From: Bifidobacterium sp. ESL0790
GTDB lineage: Bacteria > Actinomycetota > Actinomycetes > Actinomycetales > Bifidobacteriaceae
Assembly: GCF_029395435.1 (NCBI RefSeq)
Contig: NZ_CP113915.1
Location: forward strand, 1,984,001 to 2,048,000
Direction of reading: 5' to 3'
DNA: 64,000 bases
Below are positions 36,404 to 46,076 of this stretch, one piece after another (the stretch's first letter is position 1; each line of letters begins with the position of its first letter). The translations under genes were made by a program, and so were the position numbers. The notes under the pieces are model-generated. The model did not search any database. It saw nothing but the letters and a program-made list of their open reading frames with translations, and had not been told where the DNA came from.

Positions 36404-37960
36404 TTACTTCGCGCTCTTGACGGAACCGTCAAGCCACGGGGTCTTGAGGGACTGCCAGATCGGGCCGCCCCACTGCTCCTCGAGCGCGGCCTCGAGCGCG
36501 GCGGCGGGCTTGTACATCTGCTCGTCGTGCTTCTGCGGGGCCATGAACTGGAAGCCGACCGGCAGGCCGTCGTCGGAAAGACCGGCGGGGATGCTCATCG
36601 CGGGGGTTCCGGCCATGTTCGCCGGAATCGTGGCGACATCGCTCATGTACATGGTCAGCGGGTCGTTCATCTTCTCGCCGAACTTGAACGCGGTGGTCGG
36701 GGACGTCGGCGCGACCAACACGTCGGCCTTCTCGAACGCCTTGTTGAAGTCGTCGATGATCAGCGTGCGGACCTTCTGCGCCGAGCCGTACCACGCATCG
36801 TAGTAACCGGCGGAAAGCGCGTAGATGCCGAGGATGATACGGCGCTTGACCTCGTCGCCGAAGCCGGCTTCACGGGTGTAGGCCATCATGTTGGCGGCGG
36901 TCTGCGGCACGCCTTCCGGCGGCATGACGCGCAGGCCGTAACGCATGCCATCGTAACGGGCCAGGTTGGAGCTGACCTCGGAGGGCATGATGATGTAGTA
37001 GGCCGCGAGCGCGTAATCGAAGTGCGGGCAATCGACCTCGACCACTTCGGCACCCATGCCTTGCAGCAGCTTGACCGCTTCGTTGAAGCGAGCCTCGACG
37101 CCGGGCTGGTAGCCGTCGCCGCTCAGTTGCTTGACCAGGCCGACGCGCACGCCCTTGAGGTCGCGCTTATAGCCTTCGCGGGCGGCCTTGACAATCGGCG
37201 GCACATCCATCGGGATGGACGTGGAATCACGCACGTCGTGGCCACCGATGACCTCCTGCAGCAGCGCGGAATCAAGCACGTTGCGGGAGACGGGACCGAT
37301 CTGGTCGAGCGAGCTCGCCATGGCGATCGCGCCGAAACGGGAGACGCCGCCATAGGTGGGCTTGACGCCGACCGTGCCGGTCAACGAACCGGGCTGGCGA
37401 ATCGAGCCACCGGTATCGGTGCCGAGGGCAAGCGGCGCCTCGAACGCGGCGACCGCGGAAGCGGAACCACCGCCGGAGCCACCAGGGACGCGCTCGGTGT
37501 CCCAAGGATTGTGGGTCGGGCCGAACGCGGAATGCTCCGTGGAGGAACCCTGCGCGAACTCATCGAGGTTGGTCTTGCCGAGCAACGGCATGCCGGCGGC
37601 CTTGAGCTTGGTGATGACCGTGGCGTCGTAGGGCGGCACCCAGCCCTCAAGAATCTTCGAGGCAGCGGTGGTCTCGATGCCCTTGGTGACGATCATGTCC
37701 TTGATGGCGATCGGTACACCGGCAAGTTCCGGCAGACCTTTGGTCTCTCCTGCCGCGTTCTTCTTGTCGAATTCGTCGGCCTGGGCGCGAGCCTCGTCGG
37801 CGGAAACGTGAAGGAAGGCGTGCAGCTCCGGCTCGGCGGCGTTAATCACGCTGAGCTCGGCGTCGACCAGCTCACGGCTGGAGACTTCCTTGTTGCGAAT
37901 CTTCTCCGCCATCTGAGCGGCACTGAGCTTGACCAGCTCTTCGTTTTCGATGTTCGACAT
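36404..37960 (-). CDS. gatA: Asp/Glu-tRNA amidotransferase subunit A
   Basis: The 518-residue amidase that releases ammonia from glutamine for transamidation. The Ser-cisSer-Lys triad is visible: Lys in [12 protein letters not shown], the Ser-rich loop in [13 protein letters not shown] and the nucleophile region [11 protein letters not shown]. The ATG at 37960 shares one base with the gatC stop codon, indicating coupled translation. Confidence 0.97.
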   Translation of the reverse strand: MSNIENEELVKLSAAQMAEKIRNKEVSSRELVDAELSVINAAEPELHAFLHVSADEARAQADEFDKKNAAGETKGLPELAGVPIAIKDMIVTKGIETTAASKILEGWVPPYDATVITKLKAAGMPLLGKTNLDEFAQGSSTEHSAFGPTHNPWDTERVPGGSGGGSASAVAAFEAPLALGTDTGGSIRQPGSLTGTVGVKPTYGGVSRFGAIAMASSLDQIGPVSRNVLDSALLQEVIGGHDVRDSTSIPMDVPPIVKAAREGYKRDLKGVRVGLVKQLSGDGYQPGVEARFNEAVKLLQGMGAEVVEVDCPHFDYALAAYYIIMPSEVSSNLARYDGMRYGLRVMPPEGVPQTAANMMAYTREAGFGDEVKRRIILGIYALSAGYYDAWYGSAQKVRTLIIDDFNKAFEKADVLVAPTSPTTAFKFGEKMNDPLTMYMSDVATIPANMAGTPAMSIPAGLSDDGLPVGFQFMAPQKHDEQMYKPAAALEAALEEQWGGPIWQSLKTPWLDGSVKSAK

Positions 37961-38259
37961 CACTCGTCACCTCCGAGGATTCGCGGCGCCACGAACATAC
38001 CGTCTTCAGTGGCGGGGGCGCCGGAAAGCGCCTCTTCGGTGGTCAGCGGCTTTTCGGCCACATCGGGGCGCAGATAGGCCTCGAGCGGCACGGGGTTGGC
38101 GGTGGGTTCGACGTCATCGGACGCGACTTCCTGCACCTTGTTGATGGAATCGGCGATGACGTTCAACTCGCCTTGCATGCGGGTCGCTTCCTCGTCGGTG
38201 AGCGCTATCTTGGCCAAATCGCCAAGGTGCTCCACTGTTTCTCTTGTGAAAGTAGGCAT
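37960..38259 (-). CDS. gatC: Asp/Glu-tRNA amidotransferase subunit C
   Basis: A 99-residue subunit that wraps around GatA and stabilises the complex. The start at 38259 ([20 protein letters not shown]) gives the family length; in-frame codons upstream are not conserved in character. GAGGG precedes the ATG. The C-terminal [16 protein letters not shown] segment is typical. Confidence 0.94.
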   Translation of the reverse strand: MPTFTRETVEHLGDLAKIALTDEEATRMQGELNVIADSINKVQEVASDDVEPTANPVPLEAYLRPDVAEKPLTTEEALSGAPATEDGMFVAPRILGGDE

Positions 38260-38388
38260 AGCCCTCATTGTATGGGCCACTTGTGACGTTGAGATGACGA
38301 GGCGAAGCTTGCTTTTACGGGCCGTTTTCACGGGCCCTCGGCGGATAGATCAAAGCAAGACGCCCTTCTGCCCCGTTTTGTGCATCTA

Positions 38389-38460
38389 ACAAGACGGTTC
38401 TGCTGGAAAACGTATGTTTCAGGGGGCCAAAATGTACGTTTCCCAGCAGAACTGTCTTGT
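38389..38460. repeat. Long hairpin upstream of gatC
   Basis: Twenty-six-base arms (38389-38414 with 38435-38460) pair with two mismatches around a 20-base loop containing AGGGGGCC. The arms begin ACAAGAC and end GTCTTGT. Neither arm nor loop matches the other hairpin families in this window, and no T-run follows. It lies between the fused ABC gene and gatC and might end transcription of the former. Confidence 0.7.
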
Positions 38461-38547
38461 TACCAGCAAAAGGGAACGGCTAATGACAGTGGTCGGCAAT
38501 CAGAAGGCCTTGAGAACCAGACGGGATCAAGCTGATAATTTCGCCGG

Positions 38548-41010
38548 CTACTTCACGTCGCGATGACGGAAGACCGCGGTGCCGACGGCCATGAAGAGCA
38601 ACGCCCACAGCCCTAGGAGCAGGCCGCTCTGCCACCAGTTCGGCGCGCCCACGTTATATGTCATGACGTCCAATCCCGCAGCCGACTGGACCTCTTGAGT
38701 CGTATAGCCCGCCAAAAACACATCGAGACAGGACGACGGCATGTACCAAGAGAGCCAGAGGAAGAATCTCACCTGGGTGAACGCGGCCAGAATCAGCAGG
38801 CTGCCCGGGAACATGCCACCCATGAATATCATCAGGACCATGGCCCCGGCGGTCGAGCGGCAGATGGCTCCGATGCCCAGCGAGATCAACGAGAACAGCC
38901 CGACCGCCAGCGCGGCTCCGACGGTGGAGACAAACGGGGTCCATGAATGGTAATAATCGTCGTAATTGGAACTGATGTTATGGCCGCTCGAAAAAGCCGA
39001 AAGCGAGACCAAAGCGAGCAACGAGGCGACCAGCGTCGAGACGAAGGCATGGCAGAACACGACCACGGCCTTCGAACCGAAATACGAGACGCGCCTGGGG
39101 TCGGCGACCAACGCGGACTGCACCGACATGTTCGAGTATTCGCCGGTGATCGAGAGCACGGCGATGGCCGCCATGACCACGATGAACATCGGCAGTGACA
39201 CGATGTGCGCAAGGTTGACGAAGTTCTCGCCGCGGGCGACGGCATTCAGGTCGTTGGGCTTGGTCATCCAGCCGACGAATATGCCGGCCACCCAGATCAG
39301 GCCCACGAATATTCCCGTGAACCACCATGTGGAGCTCAGACTGTAGAGTTTGACGAACTCGGCGTGGACGCTGCCGCCGAAGGTGAGGCGGGGTTGGCGG
39401 AGGGGGATGCGGGCGATTGGCGGGGAGGCGGGTTGGGGTTGGGGTTGAGATGCCGGCTGTGGTGGCTGAGGTTGTGACGTGGCCTGAGGTTGGGATTGAA
39501 ATTGAGATACGGCCTGGAGCTGAGGCTGAGGCTGGAGCGAAGGCTGAGATTGAAGCTGAGGCTGCGATACCGCCTGGGGTTGGGATTGGAATCGAGACTG
39601 CGGCGCTGCCTGAGATTGATGCTGCCACGAGTATGGGGATTCCGACGGAGACTGTGGGCGAGAAGACACTAGCGACGCCGGCGGGGACGGTACCGACGAT
39701 GGCGATACTGGCAAGGTTTCCGTCGCAGACACAGGCGCTGACGTCGACGCCGTCGCAGAAGTCGATTGGGGTTGCGTCGAGGCGGCAGACTTCGGCCCGC
39801 CATTCTGTTCATCCTGCCGCGTATACCCAAGATTCTGCGGCTGCTGCCGAGGCTGCGGATTCTGGACCTGCTGGGAATGTTGTTGCGACGAAGCCATAGG
39901 CTGCAAACCTTGCAAATACTGCGATTCTTGTGTACTCAGCTGCTGGGATTGCTGAGACTGCGTGGTTTGCGGATAACCCTGCGGGTACGTCTGCGACGAG
40001 TCTTGCGAATAACCCTGCGAATCGCCCAGAGATTGCGCGAAAACCTGCTCCGCGCCAAACGCGCCAACGGTACCGACAGGCCGCGTGACGTATTCCTCCT
40101 GCGAATTGGTCAGGGCCACGTAGGCGTCCTCGAGCGAGGTCCGCTCACGCAGCAGCTCATAGGTCGGCAACTGCGCCGCCGCGAAAATACGCACCACCTG
40201 GTCATAGTCATGCACGCCCTGGATCTCGAAGACCTCGCCGTCGGGAGCGTCATCCGCACGGCGCTGCACCTGGCGCACGGTCACCGTTGGCTCGTCGGAG
40301 AAAATCGCGTAAAGCTTTTGGAGCTCGGACGTGGCGACGCGAATGTTGCTGGTGGAATTCTCGTTGATGAAATCAGCGACCGACGTGGTCTTCATGATCC
40401 TGCCGCGGCCGATGATGACCAGGTCGTCGGCGGTCAGTGCGATCTCGCTCATCAGGTGGGAGCTCAGCAGCACAGCGCGGCCCATGCCGGCATAGTCACG
40501 GCACAGTTGCCGCACCCAGCGCACACCCTCGGCGTCAAGCCCGTTGATGGGCTCGTCCAGAATCAGGTTGTGCGGGTCGCCGAGCAGCGCCGCGGCAATC
40601 GAAAGCCGCTGGCTCATACCCAGCGAAAAATTCTTGGCCTTCTCTTTGCGGACATTCGAGAGGCCGGTTATCTCAATGACCTCGTTGACACGGCCTACGG
40701 GAATGCCGTTGGTCAGCGCCAGGGAATGCAGATGTTCGTAGGCGCTGCGGTTCTTGTGCGCGGACTTGGCGTCGAGCACCGCGCCGGCCGTCGTCATCGG
40801 CGCCCGGCTTTTGACGAACTCCTGACCGTCAATCAGCGTGCGACCAGCATCCGGGGTGATGAGGCCGAGCATCGTGCGCATGGTCGTGGACTTGCCCGAG
40901 CCGTTCGGGCCGACGAAACCGGTGACCCTGCCGTCGAGCGCCGTGAAACTCACATCGTTCAACACGGTCTTCTCGCCGAACTTCTTCGTCAGATGCTCTG
41001 CAATGATCAT
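38548..41010 (-). CDS. Fused ABC ATPase and ABC-2 permease with Gln/Pro-rich linker
   Basis: An 820-residue single-chain exporter. Residues 1-230 form the ATPase: Walker A GPNGSGKST, signature FSLGMSQRLS, Walker B LILDEP and the SSHLMSE switch. A helper domain runs to about 305. Residues about 310-540 are low complexity, nearly all Gln, Ser, Pro, Ala and Thr. From about 545 to 820 there are six helices of the ABC-2 (NatB/YhaP-like) type, containing AVLSITGEYSNMSVQSALVA and RRVSYFGSKAVVVFCHAF. In most bacteria ATPase and permease are separate genes. The substrate is unknown; bacitracin/lantibiotic-type exporters have similar ATPases. Confidence 0.88.
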   Translation of the reverse strand: MIIAEHLTKKFGEKTVLNDVSFTALDGRVTGFVGPNGSGKSTTMRTMLGLITPDAGRTLIDGQEFVKSRAPMTTAGAVLDAKSAHKNRSAYEHLHSLALTNGIPVGRVNEVIEITGLSNVRKEKAKNFSLGMSQRLSIAAALLGDPHNLILDEPINGLDAEGVRWVRQLCRDYAGMGRAVLLSSHLMSEIALTADDLVIIGRGRIMKTTSVADFINENSTSNIRVATSELQKLYAIFSDEPTVTVRQVQRRADDAPDGEVFEIQGVHDYDQVVRIFAAAQLPTYELLRERTSLEDAYVALTNSQEEYVTRPVGTVGAFGAEQVFAQSLGDSQGYSQDSSQTYPQGYPQTTQSQQSQQLSTQESQYLQGLQPMASSQQHSQQVQNPQPRQQPQNLGYTRQDEQNGGPKSAASTQPQSTSATASTSAPVSATETLPVSPSSVPSPPASLVSSRPQSPSESPYSWQHQSQAAPQSRFQSQPQAVSQPQLQSQPSLQPQPQLQAVSQFQSQPQATSQPQPPQPASQPQPQPASPPIARIPLRQPRLTFGGSVHAEFVKLYSLSSTWWFTGIFVGLIWVAGIFVGWMTKPNDLNAVARGENFVNLAHIVSLPMFIVVMAAIAVLSITGEYSNMSVQSALVADPRRVSYFGSKAVVVFCHAFVSTLVASLLALVSLSAFSSGHNISSNYDDYYHSWTPFVSTVGAALAVGLFSLISLGIGAICRSTAGAMVLMIFMGGMFPGSLLILAAFTQVRFFLWLSWYMPSSCLDVFLAGYTTQEVQSAAGLDVMTYNVGAPNWWQSGLLLGLWALLFMAVGTAVFRHRDVK

Positions 41011-41148
41011 GGCTTCCAGCGTATCCGAGACATGTGCTGGATATGTGATTATCGAATCTCTGGCACAATTATCAATACAAACGTTTTACTATCGTCTTAC
41101 AGATGTGGCCGACGCGAACCAGAGTCTATCTGGCCGAAACGGCTTGTG

Positions 41149-41937
41149 TCACCTCATGTTCTGCGAGATCCAGCAGTGCATCGAGACCGCGGCGGCGGCA
41201 CCGGCGTTGATGGAGCGCACCGAACCGAACTGGGAGATGTAGACCACGTCGTCGGCCAGCTCCAGCGCGCGCTGCGAAAGGCCGGGGCCCTCCGCGCCGA
41301 AGAGCATGAGGCAGCGCCTCGGGAAGCGGTAGGTCTCGATAGGTACCGCGCCGGGGATGATGTCGAGAGCGATGATGCGCGAGTTCTTGGCGTCTTCGGC
41401 CGCCTCATGATAGTGGGCTTTATCGAAGCGAAACTCGGCCTTGGCCTCGGCGGCCTGCGCCTGCGCGATCTCCTCCTTCATCTCCGCCTTCCACGACGTC
41501 ACCAAGTCCTCGATCGAGGGATGATGGTCGACGTGCTGGTAGAGCTCGGTCATCAGCGCACCCTTGCGGTTCCACTTGTGCGGGCCGACGATGTGAACCT
41601 TGTGGGCGGCGAAGGCGTTGGCCGTACGGACCATCGAGCCGATGTTGAAATCGTGGGTCCAGTTCTCCACAGCCACGTCAAAGCCATGACGGCCTTGTTT
41701 GTCAAGTTCGGCCTTGATGGCCTCGACCGACCAATAACGGAATTTGTCGAGCACGTTGCGCCGGTCGCCATTGTCAAGGAGCTCGGAATCGAAACGAGGG
41801 TCGAAATTCGGCGACTTCGGATCATCAGGACGCGGATCGTTCGGATGGGTCTCGTTCCAAGGTCCAACGCCGATCTGGCGGAACACCGGTTCGCCCGAGG
41901 CCTGCGCGGCGGCGGTGACTGGATTGGGCTCACGCAT
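41149..41937 (-). CDS. SPOUT (TrmH/SpoU) RNA methyltransferase
   Basis: A 262-residue 2'-O-ribose methyltransferase. The three SpoU motifs are clear: HDFNIGSMVRTANAF, MLFGAEGPGLSQRAL and GSVRSINAGAAAAVSMH. An N-terminal extension of about 75 residues (NPVTAAAQASGEPVFRQIGV) probably helps bind RNA. Target RNA and position cannot be told from the sequence. The ATG overlaps the end of the PRTase-like gene by eight bases. Confidence 0.9.
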   Translation of the reverse strand: MREPNPVTAAAQASGEPVFRQIGVGPWNETHPNDPRPDDPKSPNFDPRFDSELLDNGDRRNVLDKFRYWSVEAIKAELDKQGRHGFDVAVENWTHDFNIGSMVRTANAFAAHKVHIVGPHKWNRKGALMTELYQHVDHHPSIEDLVTSWKAEMKEEIAQAQAAEAKAEFRFDKAHYHEAAEDAKNSRIIALDIIPGAVPIETYRFPRRCLMLFGAEGPGLSQRALELADDVVYISQFGSVRSINAGAAAAVSMHCWISQNMR

Positions 41938-42574
41938 CGGCTTGGCTCCCCTCCGTCTCAGCGAACGTCCTCAGCTCCGACTCATGATAGGCCTGGATGA
42001 ACGGCAATTCCTTGCGTTCCTGGGTCACAGGATTGATGACTTCGATATCTTCATCGTTATCCAACCCACCAATGAGCGAGGCTATGGCGACGACCTTCGC
42101 GCCCTCGTGCTCGACGATGCCGAAATCCAGACTCAGCTCGTTGCCATTGCGCAAGGTGACCAGTGAGGATGTCTGCACATACGATTTCTCGGAAAGCCAC
42201 GAATCAAGAAGCAGCACGCGCTTACCTTTGATCGACGGCCCTTTGATCGACGGATACACGAAATCCATCACAAACCCATTGAGTTCGGCACCTCGCTTGG
42301 AGGCCGCGCCCACCATCGAAATCACCAGTGGCACCGCGGCCGCGGTCAACGCGCCCACCGCGTCGAAGTCGTCGAGCGAATATCCATCCGACTCCACCGC
42401 ATCCAGCAACACGTCTCCGACAATCTCGACCCCACGCTGGCCGAATGTGACGCCGAAAAGCTCACTGAAGGGTTTCGCGCTCATCTCGGAGGTCAACATG
42501 TCGCGTAATTCCGCGCGGAAATTCGCCACCTCGGCAGCTCCCTGATCGTCCGCCGGTTGTTTCATCACAGTCAT
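41930..42574 (-). CDS. Phosphoribosyltransferase-like protein
   Basis: A 214-residue protein with the order of a PyrE-like type I PRTase: GYSLDDFDAVGALTAAAVPL as hood and substrate loop, then KRVLLLDSWLSEKSY where PRPP-binding V-x-D-D-x-x-T-T-G would be expected. The second Asp and the Thr-Thr-Gly of that loop are replaced by SWLSEKS, so catalysis is doubtful and a regulatory or alternative-substrate role is possible. It is coupled to the downstream SPOUT methyltransferase. Confidence 0.65.
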   Translation of the reverse strand: MTVMKQPADDQGAAEVANFRAELRDMLTSEMSAKPFSELFGVTFGQRGVEIVGDVLLDAVESDGYSLDDFDAVGALTAAAVPLVISMVGAASKRGAELNGFVMDFVYPSIKGPSIKGKRVLLLDSWLSEKSYVQTSSLVTLRNGNELSLDFGIVEHEGAKVVAIASLIGGLDNDEDIEVINPVTQERKELPFIQAYHESELRTFAETEGSQADA

Positions 42575-42851
42575 GCTGCCACCCTATCGTCTCTTGCGGT
42601 CAACCCAGCACTTACCCGGACCAACCTATACAACCCAACACTCAAGCCAGATCGAAACAACATCTGACTCGAATCAACTCAACTCCCAATGCAGGCTAAC
42701 CCGTCGTCGAGAGCATCGCCATCTGCGCCAAGTCATTCGTAACGATCGGCCAACATCACCTAATCGGCCACCAAGACGAGTCGCCAACCACCATCAACAA
42801 GCATCACCAAAGCCAGCGTCACAAACCGCAATCGGCAACCGAGTCCGCGCT

Positions 42852-44195
42852 TCACTCCTCCTCGTCAAGATTCAGCTCGGGGGCGGTGAGTTCTTTGATG
42901 TCGGTCTTGTCGGAGTCGACCGGCTCCACCGGCTCGATGACCTTGCTGCCGTCGATTTTCTGCATCTTGCGGGCCGTGACCAGCACCCTCGACTCGAGCG
43001 ACGAAGCGAAGGCGTTATAGGCCGAGACAGTACGAGTGATCGAGTGCCCCAGCTTGTTGGCCTTGTCGCCCAAGACCGCGAAGCGCTCATAGAGCTCGCG
43101 CGAGAGGTCGAAAAGCATCTTGGCGTCATCGGTCAGGCTCTGCTGTTGCCACGCGAAGGCTACCGACTTGAGCACGGCCCACAGCGTGACCGGCGAGGTC
43201 AGCGCCACCTTGCGCGCGAAGGCGTCGTCCATCAGCGTCGGATCGACCTGCAAGGCCGACTCAAGCAAAGCGTCGTTGGGGATGAAAGCGATGACGAAAT
43301 CGGGAGCCGTGTCGAAAGCGTTCCAATAGGCCTTGTCACCCAAGGTCTTGACGTGCTCGCGCAACGCCTTGGCATGGGCCTGCAACAGCTCGTCTCGACG
43401 GGCCAATTCCTCCGGCGAGGCGGTGTCTGGAATCTCGCACGCCCTCTGATAATCGGAATACGGCACCTTCGCGTCGATGGGAATGGTCTTGCCTCCAGGC
43501 AGGTGCACCACCATATCAGGCCGCTGGATGTTGCCCTCTGGGTCGGTGACGACCACCTGGGTGTCGAAATCGACATGCTCCAGCAGACCGGCCGACTCCA
43601 CGATGTTCTTCAGCTGCGCCTCACCCCACGCGCCACGCACCTTGTTGTTGCGCAAGGCCGCCGAAAGCGAGCTGGTCTCCTTGTCGAGCCTGGTCTGCTG
43701 CTCGTTGAGCCCCTTGAGCTGCTCGCCGAGCGCACCCATCTCATGCTTGCGCCCCTCCTCGATCTGCGAGACCTTGTGCTGCAAGGCGTCGAGGTTCTTT
43801 TGCACGGGCGCGAGCGCCGAAAGCACCTTGCTCTGCTCGGCCATGGCCTTCGCCTGCTCCTGGCGTTTGCGCTCGGCCTGCTGCGCCTCCTGCTCACGCT
43901 GCCTCTGGAGCCGAATCTGCTCGGCCTGCTGCGCCTGCGAAAGCTGGGATTTGACGAACGCCAACTGCTGGTTAAGCCCGTCCACCTGGGCGCGATATTG
44001 CGCCGATTGAGCCGTCAGGTTGCTGACCTGCCCACGCAAAGCGTCGTTTTGCGCCTGAGCGTCCTTGGCGTCGGAATCCTTGAGCGCCCGCGCGGAATCC
44101 TGACCGCGCGATTTGCCCAGCACAAATCCGGCCACCAACCCCAGCGCCGCCGCGAGGATGACCAGCACAATAATCACAACAGGATTTTCGAACAT
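42852..44195 (-). CDS. rmuC: DNA recombination protein RmuC
   Basis: A 447-residue RmuC-family protein, thought to limit inverted-repeat recombination. An N-terminal membrane helix (VVIIVLVILAAALGLVAG) precedes a long Gln/Glu/Arg coiled coil (about 45-170), then the nuclease-like core with RGAWGEAQLKNIVE, PDMVVHLPGGKTIPIDAKVPYSDY (read as two adjacent motifs) and FVIAFIPNDALLESAL. The C terminus is acidic. The start is uncertain: an ATG at 44219 is an alternative and neither has a strong site. Confidence 0.92.
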   Translation of the reverse strand: MFENPVVIIVLVILAAALGLVAGFVLGKSRGQDSARALKDSDAKDAQAQNDALRGQVSNLTAQSAQYRAQVDGLNQQLAFVKSQLSQAQQAEQIRLQRQREQEAQQAERKRQEQAKAMAEQSKVLSALAPVQKNLDALQHKVSQIEEGRKHEMGALGEQLKGLNEQQTRLDKETSSLSAALRNNKVRGAWGEAQLKNIVESAGLLEHVDFDTQVVVTDPEGNIQRPDMVVHLPGGKTIPIDAKVPYSDYQRACEIPDTASPEELARRDELLQAHAKALREHVKTLGDKAYWNAFDTAPDFVIAFIPNDALLESALQVDPTLMDDAFARKVALTSPVTLWAVLKSVAFAWQQQSLTDDAKMLFDLSRELYERFAVLGDKANKLGHSITRTVSAYNAFASSLESRVLVTARKMQKIDGSKVIEPVEPVDSDKTDIKELTAPELNLDEEE

Positions 44196-44404
44196 ATGTT
44201 CTATTAAACCGGAGTCCATGGACGAAAAATCGGCACCAACGCTGCTATACACGACACGCCTAGAAACCACTCGAATATCCCACCAACCCCAGCCATCCCG
44301 CCCATCTCACGCCGTCAAATTCACATATCCCGTGTCAATCGGCGGGCCAAGAAGCCATAACCGCCGAAACTCTGCGATGATATAAGGGAAATCAAGGAGG
44401 GGAC

Positions 44405-45505
44405 GTGGGATTCGACCTGTTCATGGGCGGTTTGGCGATAGTCCTGGCCGCGCTCGCCACCTGGCTCATCATCCTCTATTTCCGCTCGCCCACTTCGGCG
44501 CAATCGTCGGTGGAGACGGCGTTGCAGGGGCTGCGAAACCCCAATTCGACTTCTTCCGATCAATCGAAACCGACAACAAACGCAGTCGACGACAAACCGG
44601 AAACCAAGCGGACCACGGCAGAAGCCGACCAGACCCAAACCCAGATTTCGCGTATTTCCCGGATGCTGGTTTTCGCGATTGTGCTCACCGCCATCGTTTT
44701 CATCCCTTCGCTGATCAGCCGTTTCAGCACTTCCGTTGCGTCCACCTGGCTGGTCAACCCTTGGCTGCAGGCCATTCTGACCACGCCGACGATGTTTTGG
44801 TGCGGCGCCCCGATTCACCACGAAGGTTGGCATGCGCTGAGGCATCGCGCCCCGGACGTCAATTCGCTGATTTCGTTGGGGGCTATAGGGGCCTTCATTT
44901 ATAGTCTTGCCATTTGCGTGGCCGGCAGCCAATTCCCGGAAGGTTCGCGGCGCGCCTATTTTGGCGGGGTCAACGTCATCATCACCTTGGCGCTGGCCAT
45001 CGAACTGGTCCAACTGTTGATTCTTCGCGACGTTGAAAAAGCGCGGAATTCAATACATCCCGCAACGACAGCGCAGACCTCGTCCACAACAATGAAAGTT
45101 TCTGCTGCGAACAAAGGCTCGTCCGCCAACACGAACGAAGGCGACGAAGGCCCGGTCTCACCGCCTCAAGGCTCAGACACTGAGACCGGTACAAGCAACG
45201 ACACCAGCACTATCGGTGCAAACGCAAACGTCACGGCCCATGCCATCGCCGACCGCGCTTTCGATACGCTCATCGCAGGCATCCGAAAACTCATGCATTT
45301 CGCCCGCATTTTCGTCATCACCGTCATCATCATCGCGGTCTGGGCGTTCGCGCTGTTGCTGGTGTTCGGCCCGCAGCCACGCCTGACATTCGCGCTGTTC
45401 GGCGGGGTTGGGGTGCTGGTCGTCGCCGGGTTCGTTCTCGCGATTTTGGCGCTCGTCCTTATGATCAATGGACGTCGCAAAGCGCAACGCGCCAACATCA
45501 ATTAG
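44405..45505 (+). CDS. Degenerate P1B-ATPase membrane module
   Basis: A 366-residue membrane protein starting at GTG 44405, directly after AAGGAGGGGAC. The segment TPTMFWCGAPIHHEGWHALR followed by VNSLISLGAIGAFIYSLA matches transmembrane helices of copper-type P1B ATPases. Later, ADRAFDTLIAG and FGPQPRLTFALFGGVGVLVV match the region leading into the CPC helix. Where CPCALGLATP is expected the protein has GFVLAILALV. The actuator, phosphorylation and nucleotide domains are absent, replaced by a Ser/Thr-rich linker. It therefore cannot pump by the usual cycle. A regulatory, metal-sensing or decaying role is open. Confidence 0.7.
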   Translation: MGFDLFMGGLAIVLAALATWLIILYFRSPTSAQSSVETALQGLRNPNSTSSDQSKPTTNAVDDKPETKRTTAEADQTQTQISRISRMLVFAIVLTAIVFIPSLISRFSTSVASTWLVNPWLQAILTTPTMFWCGAPIHHEGWHALRHRAPDVNSLISLGAIGAFIYSLAICVAGSQFPEGSRRAYFGGVNVIITLALAIELVQLLILRDVEKARNSIHPATTAQTSSTTMKVSAANKGSSANTNEGDEGPVSPPQGSDTETGTSNDTSTIGANANVTAHAIADRAFDTLIAGIRKLMHFARIFVITVIIIAVWAFALLLVFGPQPRLTFALFGGVGVLVVAGFVLAILALVLMINGRRKAQRANIN

Positions 45506-45936
45506 CAAAGCACGCTGAGAACGATGCCGGTTCGCGGCGAGACGCTATCTTTACCGCGGACGTAGCACGGAACGAACTTCGTACGCGCTTTTACCACTCA
45601 CTGCTATGAGTTGGATATCGACCGTTTACCAAATCATTGGAATTTTAAGGTTTCTTAATTCTAAAAAATTCCCGCCACTCGAACATTGCAGCACAGAATG
45701 AAACTTACACACGATTCCACCCTTCACTGCTGCAAGCCGGAAGTTGTCCATCCAACAGATTGTTGGTATTCCGCGGTTTTTTAAGTACAGTAGATTCCGC
45801 CCAACCAATTATCGCAGCACTGAACCGAGTCTTTCACGCTCATACCATTCTCTGCTGTACATTGGCGCGCCAAACAGCACTTGCACGCCAAGCAACACTA
45901 GCGCGCCAAACAACAATAAACATCCCCAGAACGACG
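45506..45936. repeat. Intergenic region with diverged tandem duplication
   Basis: No gene is supported in this gap. Segments 45632-45734 and 45755-45857 are diverged copies of one unit of about 103 bases (both contain TTTCTTAA/TTTTTTAA, then ATTCCCGCC/ATTCCGCCC, then GCAGCAC and CTCTGCTG/CACTGCTG). The second copy includes TTGGTATTCCGCGGTTTT, the complement of the conserved loop in the hairpins flanking the DUF559 gene. Three short copies of a CGCCAAACAAC-like word follow at 45870-45916. Confidence 0.55.
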
Positions 45937-45974
45937 CAAAAACCGGGCTATCGCATTGCTGCAACAGCCCGGCT
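45937..45974 (-). terminator. Rho-independent terminator of clpB
   Basis: On the minus strand AGCCGGGCT pairs with AGCCCGGTT across a 16-base loop, followed at once by TTTTTGCG. It lies about 100 bases past the clpB stop. Confidence 0.82.
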
Positions 45975-46076
45975 CTCGTGCCAGACAATTACTATCTCTA
46001 TCTGCTATCGACAAACCTGCCGCGAAACGCTTTATTGCCTGCGTTCCGTGACAAGCTTCATCGCATCAGACATCAC

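Noticed and set aside
34937-38077. Very long open frame (over 1,000 codons) antisense to gatB and gatA
   Set aside because: It is a shadow of GC-biased third codon positions in the real gat genes. It has no family motifs, and gatA/gatB are unmistakable.
45626-45808. 60-codon frame on the minus strand
   Set aside because: Its two halves simply translate the diverged tandem duplication. It lacks a ribosome-binding site and resembles no protein.
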